From NCBI GenBank assembly GCA_002316015.1, contig DCCS01000018.1, forward strand, positions 93,942-157,594: a stretch of 63,653 nucleotides of DNA. Direction: 5' to 3'. Source of the stretch: Prevotellaceae bacterium UBA1075 (GTDB taxonomy: Bacteria > Bacteroidota > Bacteroidia > Bacteroidales > Bacteroidaceae). Shown one piece after another: positions 53,328-60,900 of this stretch (the stretch's first letter is position 1; the number at the start of each line of letters is the position of its first letter). A program made the translations under genes and the position numbers. The notes beneath the pieces were generated by a model. It saw only the letters and a program-made list of their open reading frames with translations. It was not told the origin of the DNA and searched no databases.

Positions 53328-53368
53328 GCCCCCTCCTCCCCTGGGGGAGGTTGGGAGGGGGCTTTACC
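53328..53368 (-). repeat. C-rich/G-rich 3'-end hairpin element
   Basis: Minus strand GCCCCCTCCCAACCTCCCCC followed by AGGGGAGGAGGGGGCG forms a nested hairpin immediately after the stop at 53371. Same family and orientation rule as the elements near 185, 9260 and 63571. The rest of 53124-53327 holds no gene; a short hairpin-like AGACACCTCTCCACTTCC, then AAGAGGGAGGGGAACG, near 53155 may be a further decayed copy behind recX. Confidence 0.65.
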
Positions 53369-53370
53369 CA

Positions 53371-54597
53371 TCACCGCTTCAGCCTCTTCACCCTGGTCTT
53401 GGTGTTTCCGCCCGCAGTCTTCACCGTGATGTTGCCATCCACGATGTCGATGCGCGCGCCGAAGTTGCAGCCCTGTATCAGCACGGGGAACTCATTGCCC
53501 TTTTTTCCCTTGGCTATCATGGTGTAACTGTCGGGATGACGGTGCCCCGCCACCAGCAAGTCCACCTTGGCCTGGTTGAGTATAGGGAGCATCAGCCTGG
53601 CAAAGTGTGCTGCTCCTGCATCCTCCTCGTCCAGTGTCTCATTGGTCACGGGGAAGTGGCTGAAGACGATGCGGTAGCGGGCCGTCAGCCAATCCTTGCT
53701 CGCCACCACGCCTGCCAGCCAGCGTGCCTCCTGCTCCCTGTACTGGTCAAACATGCCCAGATTGGTGATGCGCGCCATGGGGTCGCCATCGGCCTTGGCC
53801 TCACCGCCGTCAAGCATGACCACCATCAGGTCGCCCCAGCGATAGGCATTGTAGAGCCTGCCCGACTGGTGGGGGAAGTAGTCGCGGAAGAACCGGGAGA
53901 TGTCACCCCTGGTCTCACACTCGCCACGCAACATACTGAAGTCCTGGGTAGAGGCAAAGAGTTCCACACTCTTGTTGACGAAGGAAGCGTAAGGCTCCTC
54001 GGGAGCCAGTACAGCATTGGCCGTTATCTGCATGTTGTTCATCATGTCACCCGCATACACGATGTGGTCAGCTGTCTGGTAGTCAAGCGCGTTGAGCATC
54101 TGCTCCAGCACATCGGGCTGGCGGTGCAGGTCACTCACCACCACCAGATGATGCTCGGTGGCATTGGGATCCAGGGTGCGGAAGGTGTGCCAGTCGCCCT
54201 CATAGACCTCGCCTACCGATGCGCTGTAGGGCTTCATCCAGTTGACCAGCTGGGTGCACACGCGATAGTCATACTCGGTGTTGGGCTTCAGTCCATCCAT
54301 CCGCACCACAAAGTTCTGCAGGGGTACTGCCACCTTGGGAGCCTGCACCTCGCTGTATATCTGGTGCTGCCCGTCACGGTCCTCGTAATACTTCACGCCA
54401 GCCGAATTGCTTCCCTTGGCTTTCAGTTCCACCCAGGAGAAGGACTTGATGCTGTTCTCAAACACCACCGTGACCCCGTCAGAGGAGAGTTCCTGCAGAT
54501 AGGGCCCGGCCTTGAGCCAATCCTGCGCACAGGCTGTGCCTCCAAGCATGGAGAGCGCGAATGCCACCATGGTGGCCATGTATTGTAATCTTTTCAT
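53371..54597 (-). CDS. Secreted metallophosphoesterase-like protein with altered GNHD motif
   Basis: 408 residues with a signal peptide ending ACAQ. An N-terminal fibronectin-type domain (about 25-140, WLKAGPYLQELSSDGVTVVF) is followed by a calcineurin-like fold with VVSDLHRQPD, AGDMMNN, SHFPVTNE and AGHRHPDS. The fourth signature, GNHD in its paralogue at 56406, reads GECE here (about residue 222, LRGECETRGDIS), removing the Asn and His that bind metal and phosphate, so activity may be lost or changed. The ATG overlaps the stop of the tagged protein gene upstream. Exact substrate unknown. Confidence 0.85.
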   Translation of the reverse strand: MKRLQYMATMVAFALSMLGGTACAQDWLKAGPYLQELSSDGVTVVFENSIKSFSWVELKAKGSNSAGVKYYEDRDGQHQIYSEVQAPKVAVPLQNFVVRMDGLKPNTEYDYRVCTQLVNWMKPYSASVGEVYEGDWHTFRTLDPNATEHHLVVVSDLHRQPDVLEQMLNALDYQTADHIVYAGDMMNNMQITANAVLAPEEPYASFVNKSVELFASTQDFSMLRGECETRGDISRFFRDYFPHQSGRLYNAYRWGDLMVVMLDGGEAKADGDPMARITNLGMFDQYREQEARWLAGVVASKDWLTARYRIVFSHFPVTNETLDEEDAGAAHFARLMLPILNQAKVDLLVAGHRHPDSYTMIAKGKKGNEFPVLIQGCNFGARIDIVDGNITVKTAGGNTKTRVKRLKR

Positions 54598-56372
54598 CGT
54601 TTGAGTATCTTTTTGTTGTCCATAATATATATATCGCCTGTCTTCTGCCGCGCGGCATTGGCCTTTCGTCCCAGCAGGTCATAAGCCTGTCCAGCCCATT
54701 GTGCGCCAGCCTGCACGGCCTGCACAGCATCCTCCTGGTCAAGCAGGGGCAGGAAGTCAGCCTCACCCTCGACGCAAGGCACATAGGCCGAGCCTGCACT
54801 GGCCGAGGTGGCAGACACACGCGAGAAGCCCGCCACGCCATTCTTGACCTTGAGGGTACGCATGCTGCCCGGTGGGATGCCCTTCCGGGCCTCGCACACG
54901 GGCACCAATACATTCCCGCTGACCGAGGGTGCATCCTGGGCTGTGCTGGCAAAGGTGTAGGTGCCCTTGGCCGCATGAAGCACAACTGCGGCGCGGGCAG
55001 GTATCACGGGATGGGTGTATGCACGCAGATAGAGGTTGCCTTCACGCTCTTCCACGGTGTAGGCCGTCACTCCATCGGGTACCTCCACGGGGAAGGAAGT
55101 CCCCAGCACCGCCCAGCCCGAGGAGGGGACTGCGACCTGGTGGTAAGCCTTCCTCAGATACCACGAGGCTGTATAGCCCGAATAGAGGTGTCCCTGGGGG
55201 TCAAAGGAGATGGTGTCGGCGGTGTTCTTGCCATAGAGTCCGTGGGTGCCCACCGACTGGTTGGCAGCGGTCATCAGAGCCTCGGGCGCCGAGGAGCGGG
55301 CGAGTGTCCAGGCGCCCTCACTGTCGTAGGTCGCAACCATGTTGTCCATGACCAGGCTCTGGTCATAACTCCCCAGCACAAAGTTCTGATTGCCCGATGG
55401 GGTCAGACGGAAGGCTGTGGATCCATCGTTGACACTGGTATTTCCCCAGGTGAGCGTGCGGCTCTCCCCGGCTGGAGTGGCCACGAGGGTCTTCTCCTTG
55501 CCCTGCCTGGCCTGGAAGGCACGATAGGCATTGACCACGAAATAGTAGCCATCGGCCAGGGGATTCTGGGCCGTGGGAGCCGACTCCAGATACTGGGCTG
55601 CGGCTTGCTGCAGTTGGTCTATCATCTCATCGGCCTGTGCCTGGGTGGTGTTCTTGTCCTCGGTCATGGTCTGTGCCTCGTCCACCAGCCGCACGAGTGC
55701 GTCCGCCACCAGGGGAGAGACCTCTCCGGGATTGTCCCCCACCCTATACACGGCCATCGCGCCACGCGCGTCGCTGAGTGCGCGCCTGATGCTCATGGCC
55801 GGAGTGATGCGTTCATCCCCGATGCGGGAGAGTATGGTAAACATGCCAGCCCCCTGCGTTGCGGCCACCAGGGAATCGCACAGGGCGGCATTCTTGAATT
55901 GCTGCACCACGCGCTCACCGCCCTCCCACTCCGTTGCGCCGGTCTTGTCTCTCCTCTTGGCCATGAAGGCGCGACTGGGCCGGGGGGTGTGGCAGAGCAG
56001 GTGCCGGTCGTAGGCCGCCATGCTGAGGTAGGAGTATGCCTCGCCCGAGAGGCTCTGCAAGGAGTAGCCGCCCGTGGGCAGTGGCTTGAAGTAGTAGGCA
56101 CTGGCCGTGAGGCTGGCACTGGCGGAGGGCACGCTGTACAAGTAGGCCACCTCTCCGTTGCGTCCGCAGGGGTGCTCATAGTCGGCCGCGTTGCCATAGG
56201 GGGCTCGCAGGACATCGGTGTCATAGGTATATACCTGTCCTTGCGCCAGCAGGGACAGGGAGGTCATGGTGTAGTAGCCTTCCTCTATGTCCACGGCCTT
56301 CTGAGCGTGGAGCGAGAGGGTGAGGAGGGGCAGAGCCCCTAGGAGATATATGCGTCTCACATTGTCTGTCAT
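54594..56372 (-). CDS. Secreted protein with C-terminal sorting tag, unknown function
   Basis: 592 residues. Signal peptide ending LHAQ. Repetitive beta-rich body with helical linker at about 205-255 (QAQADEMIDQLQQAAAQYLE) and no enzyme motif I recognise. The C-terminus, QAYDLLGRKANAARQKTGDI plus YIMDNKKILKR, is a version of the tag on the giant proteins at 3722 and 57912. It sits between two related phosphoesterase genes, overlaps the downstream one by four bases and follows the upstream one by 33, so the three are one transcript. A role with the phosphoesterases is suggested but unproven. Confidence 0.72.
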   Translation of the reverse strand: MTDNVRRIYLLGALPLLTLSLHAQKAVDIEEGYYTMTSLSLLAQGQVYTYDTDVLRAPYGNAADYEHPCGRNGEVAYLYSVPSASASLTASAYYFKPLPTGGYSLQSLSGEAYSYLSMAAYDRHLLCHTPRPSRAFMAKRRDKTGATEWEGGERVVQQFKNAALCDSLVAATQGAGMFTILSRIGDERITPAMSIRRALSDARGAMAVYRVGDNPGEVSPLVADALVRLVDEAQTMTEDKNTTQAQADEMIDQLQQAAAQYLESAPTAQNPLADGYYFVVNAYRAFQARQGKEKTLVATPAGESRTLTWGNTSVNDGSTAFRLTPSGNQNFVLGSYDQSLVMDNMVATYDSEGAWTLARSSAPEALMTAANQSVGTHGLYGKNTADTISFDPQGHLYSGYTASWYLRKAYHQVAVPSSGWAVLGTSFPVEVPDGVTAYTVEEREGNLYLRAYTHPVIPARAAVVLHAAKGTYTFASTAQDAPSVSGNVLVPVCEARKGIPPGSMRTLKVKNGVAGFSRVSATSASAGSAYVPCVEGEADFLPLLDQEDAVQAVQAGAQWAGQAYDLLGRKANAARQKTGDIYIMDNKKILKR

Positions 56373-56405
56373 TAGAGAATCCTGGAATGGGAAAACATCC
56401 TGCCG

Positions 56406-57683
56406 TCACTCCTTGGTGGTCAGTATCACCGTCTTCTGGGCCGCCTTGGAGTCCTTGACCACCTTGTCCATGAGCACATTGCCCTGGTGGTCGGCTATCT
56501 TGAGGCGTATGTTGCCATCGGCTATGTCGATGCGCATGCCAGTGTGCGCGCCTATGATATACTCCTCAAACTTGTTGCCCTGGCCGTTGTAGTTCTCACC
56601 GAAATACTGGTAGGTGACGGGGTGATAGTGGCCCGAGATGTACAGGTCAATGTCGCACTGCTTGAGCAGTGGCAGCATGAGACTGCTCAGATGGGGCTGC
56701 CCGTCAAACTCGTTGTTGCGCTTGTTGTCCACCAGGATGGGGAAGTGGCAGATGACGATACGGTACTTGGCCGTGAGGAACTCCTCGCTCTTCATCAGCT
56801 GCTTGAACCACTCGGCCATCTCCTCGCGGTACTTGTAGAAGGCGGCCATGCCATAGTACTCCTCGTGGGTGTCCACCTTGTCCTCGCCGCAGTCAAGCAT
56901 GATGACCTCCAGGTCGCCCCAGCGCGAGGCACTGTAGATGTGTCCGTCCCTGCGGGGGAAGTAGTCCTTGAAATGGCGGGAGATGTCGCCGCGCGTGTCG
57001 TGGTTGCCCCGCACCATCTCGAATGCCTTGTGCTTGGCAAAGAGCTCCACGCTCTTGTTGATGTAGCCACGGTAAGGGTCCTCGCCATTGGTGCCCGTCT
57101 GCACATAGTTGGTCATGTCGCCATTGTAGAGGAAGTGGTCTATGGTCTGGTAGTCAAGGACACGCAGCAGCGCGGCCAGTGTGTCGGGATGGTTGTGCAT
57201 GTCGCTGGTGACGAACAGGTGATGCTCGCTCTGCTCAGGGTCAATGGTCTTGAACTCAATCCAGTCCGAGGCATAACTGTCGGCCGGGGCCGCGCTCATG
57301 GTGACTCCATTGGCATTCATGCTGTTTATCTTACGCCCGCGCACGCGATATTCATAAGGTGTGTTGGGCTTCAGGCCCTCGGCCCTGATGGCGAAGTTCT
57401 GCACGGGGGCCACAGAGTTCTCGCCCAGCACCTGCCTGCGCACCTGTATCTGCCCATCAATGGTCTGGTAATAGTTCTTCACCTCGGTGCCTCCCTTCTC
57501 CCTCACCTCAATCCAGGACAGGGAGGGCACACCGTGCTCAAAGACTATCGTCACACCGTCGTCGGTGAGTTCCTGCAAGTAAGGGCCGGCCTTGAGCCAC
57601 GTCTGGGCCAGGGCTGCCGATGCGCATGCTGCCAGCAGGACACAGGCAGAGAGCGTTCTTCTCAAATAACTGTTGCTGTTCAT
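56406..57683 (-). CDS. Secreted calcineurin-like metallophosphoesterase
   Basis: 425 residues with a signal peptide ending ALAQ, then TWLKAGPYLQEL and an N-terminal Fn3-like domain as in purple acid phosphatases. Metal-binding motifs are all present: VTSDMHNHPD, NGDMTNY, VRGNHDTRGD (about 223-232), CHFPILVD and SGHYHP. Acts on phosphate esters in the periplasm or at the surface; the substrate cannot be told. First of three co-transcribed genes, with TAACTTTG at 57709-57716 as the likely -7 element. Its paralogue at 53371 has lost the GNHD motif. Confidence 0.88.
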   Translation of the reverse strand: MNSNSYLRRTLSACVLLAACASAALAQTWLKAGPYLQELTDDGVTIVFEHGVPSLSWIEVREKGGTEVKNYYQTIDGQIQVRRQVLGENSVAPVQNFAIRAEGLKPNTPYEYRVRGRKINSMNANGVTMSAAPADSYASDWIEFKTIDPEQSEHHLFVTSDMHNHPDTLAALLRVLDYQTIDHFLYNGDMTNYVQTGTNGEDPYRGYINKSVELFAKHKAFEMVRGNHDTRGDISRHFKDYFPRRDGHIYSASRWGDLEVIMLDCGEDKVDTHEEYYGMAAFYKYREEMAEWFKQLMKSEEFLTAKYRIVICHFPILVDNKRNNEFDGQPHLSSLMLPLLKQCDIDLYISGHYHPVTYQYFGENYNGQGNKFEEYIIGAHTGMRIDIADGNIRLKIADHQGNVLMDKVVKDSKAAQKTVILTTKE

Positions 57684-57708
57684 ACAGTGGTTTATTACAG
57701 ATGTCCCG

Positions 57709-57716
57709 CAAAGTTA
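57709..57716 (-). promoter_or_regulatory. -7 element of the phosphoesterase operon
   Basis: TAACTTTG on the minus strand matches TAnnTTTG, 26 bases ahead of the start at 57683. TTG lies 16 bases upstream, a short spacing for -33. Confidence 0.5.
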
Positions 57717-57821
57717 GTCCTTTTTGCCCTGGCAAGACACGAGAAGGACAGAAAAAGCATGTTTTTTCGGGGGGGGGTATTTTTGGGGGTTGCATGCAAT
57801 ACCTCTGTCACACGAAACCTG

Positions 57822-57829
57822 TATATTTG
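57822..57829 (+). promoter_or_regulatory. -7 element of the 1859-residue surface protein
   Basis: TATATTTG matches TAnnTTTG, giving a leader of about 75 bases. No well-placed -33. A run of G (about 57768-57789) just upstream is a notable feature of this spacer. Confidence 0.5.
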
Positions 57830-57911
57830 CAGGGCTGGGCAAGAGTGTCAGGCATACAAACATAGAACATAAGCATTTCACTCATTATTAATTAAACAAC
57901 AACATTCAACG

Positions 57912-60900
57912 ATGAAGAGAATTTTCCTCTCAATGGCGATGATGGCGTTGGTCGGCACCGCGTGGGCAGACGACCTGGCTATCAACTCGGCCGAGGACTG
58001 GGCAACCTTCTGTTCCAGCCCCGACACTTACTCCAGCGGAACTGTCACGCTGGGGGAGGACATCAGTGTCAGCCAGGGCTTCCCCAAGGCCTTCACGGGA
58101 ACCTTTGACGGGCAGGGGCACACCATCACGCTGGGCAACATCGCCGCTGCGGCAAAGTTTGCCCTGTTTGCCTCCACCGGCGAGGGGGCTTGCATCAAGA
58201 ACCTGAACGTGGGCGGAGCCGTCACGTCAGCACAGAGCGTGGGCATCGTGGCACAGGACGTGAACGGCGCCACCACCATCGAGAACGTGAAGGTGAGCGC
58301 CGACATCACATCCACAGGATACCCGCTGAGCGGCTTCGTGGTGAACAACAAGAGCCTGCTGAACATGACCGGCTGCTCCTACAGCGGACACATCACGAGC
58401 AAGGCGAATGCCTCGGTAGACATATCGGGCTTCATCAGCAACATGTCGGGCCAGAGCGCATTCAAGTTGGACCGCTGTTCCTTCACCGGCCGCATTGAGA
58501 TTCTGGCCGGATGGAGAGCGGGCGCATTTGTGAGTTCAAACACCTCTACGCTGGTGGCCGACTGCAAGATGAACTTCTGCGAGATGTCGGGAAGCATCAC
58601 GCAGGAGAATGGGTCGGAACGGGTGGGCGGCTTCATCGGCAGCCCCAACAGCGACAAGAGTTCCTACATCCTGAAGGGATGCCTGATGAACGGTACCTGC
58701 AAGCGGTGGAACAGCAACAGCGACCACACCTGGATTACCCAGGAGAACTGCATCGTGATGGGTTGTGGCACCTGGAAGAGCATGGGGACCAACACCAAGA
58801 TGACCAATTGCTACCTGACCCCCACCACCGAGGTGAAGGCACAGAAGATGAGCGAATTCACCATGGTCAGCGACGCAGACGTGTCCTCGGGCGCGCTTTG
58901 CTACAATCTGAACGGCGACCAGAGTGCCATAGGATTCTACCAGACCCTGGAGAGTGATGCCGCCCCCACCCTGGACAGCACGCACAAGCAGGTCTTCTGC
59001 TCGGGCAGGAAGCACTGCGACGGCACCGACTACGAGGGTGTGACCTACAACAACGTGGGCGGAACCACCACGCAGGACAGCCACGACTATGTGGATGGCT
59101 TGTGCTCCTACTGCGGCATGCCCGAGGAGGCCGACGGCTACCTGCTCGTCAAGAGCCAGAAGGCATGGGATGCCTTCGTGGCCAAGCATAATGCGGGCAC
59201 GACCAACCTGAACGTGCGGCTCTTCTGTGACGTGGAGCAAGACACGCCTCTTGCCGATGGCTACTGCGGCACACTGGACGGACAGGGACACACCATCACC
59301 ATGCACATGGGTGGAGAGACAGGCAAGTACTCGCTCTTCGGCACCATATTCGCCGCCATCATACGCAACCTGACCCTGGACGGAGAACTGACCGGCGAGA
59401 GCAACACGGCAGCCCTCGCGTCGTACAACAACCAGCCCCTGCTGGTGGAGAACGTCATCTCGAAAGTCAAAATCACGCAGACCACACTGAATGACGGCAA
59501 CTGCGCCGGCATTCTGGCCATGGCCAGCAGCGACGTGACCTTCCGCAACTGTATCTCGGCCGCCCAGGTGAATGCCACCAAGGACGCAGGCGGATTCGTG
59601 GGATGGTCGGCCGGGAAGACCATCATCATGGAGAACTGCGCCATGATAGGCGACGTGACAGTCACCACAGGCGCATCGGCTGTGTTCCTGCGCGTCAGGC
59701 ACAGCGACTGCAAGGTGACCATGAACAACTGCTATTATGTGCCCTGCACGCCCACCATCCTGGCGGGCAACGGCGTGAACATGGCTGTCAAGGCCACCGA
59801 GACCGACCAGGCCAGCGTGGCCAGCGGCGCACTCTGCTACCAGCTCAACGGCGACCAGAGCAGCATCGCCTTCTACCAGACACTGCCCGATGATGGCATG
59901 CCCGTGCCCTTCAACACCCACAAGCAGGTCTTTGCCAACGGACACAAGCACTGCGACGGCACGGACTATGCCGGCATGACCTACAGTAACACCGAGGGAA
60001 CAACCCAAATCGACGAGCACGACTACGAAAATGGCGTGTGCAACTACTGCGGCGCGCTGAAACTGAACGAGAACGGCGTGTTCGAAATCAACGACGACCG
60101 CACGCTGGCTGCCTTTGCCAAGGCTGTAAACAAAGGCAACGACAAACTGTCGGCCATACTTACCCAGGATGTGACCGCCGACATGGGAGGCAAGGAGGCC
60201 GACTGCCCGATGATAGGCATTGACACCTACTACAACGGTACCTTCGACGGACAGGGACACACGCTCAACATCAACGTGGACGCCAACGGCATCGATGGTG
60301 GCATCTTCTCCAATGTGGGCAGCGCGACCATCAAGAACATCATCGCCGAGGGCTCGGTGACCAACGGCGCCCAGGCTGGCTTCATAGGCAACATAGGCAA
60401 TGGCTCACCCACCCTGGAGGGCATCATCGTGAAGATGGACATCGAGGGAACTGCCAATGTGGGTGGCTTCTTTGGCAACTGCAACAACGGCGGAGGCACA
60501 TGCGACATGCGCAACATGATGTTCGCCGGCAAGGTAAAGTACATGGGCGCGGCAGGCAAGAACGGCATCGGAGGCTTCTGCGGATGGGCATTTGACACGA
60601 AGTTCACCATGCGCAACTGCATCATGGTGGGCGACATTGACCTGGGCGAGGGCACCACACCCGGTATCATGCTGCGTGTACGCTCTACCTGCAGCATCCA
60701 GAGTGAGCACTGCGCCTATGTGCCCGTCGAGGGCGTGAAGTACATCAATGGCAACAACGCCGAGATGGACGGCACACCGGCAGCATGCGACAATGGCACC
60801 GATGGCTCGCTCTGCTACGCTGCCAATGGCAACAGCTTCCAGAACCCCGTGTGGTACCAGAACCTGGACGAGGGCGAACTGCCCGTGCTCGATGCCACGC

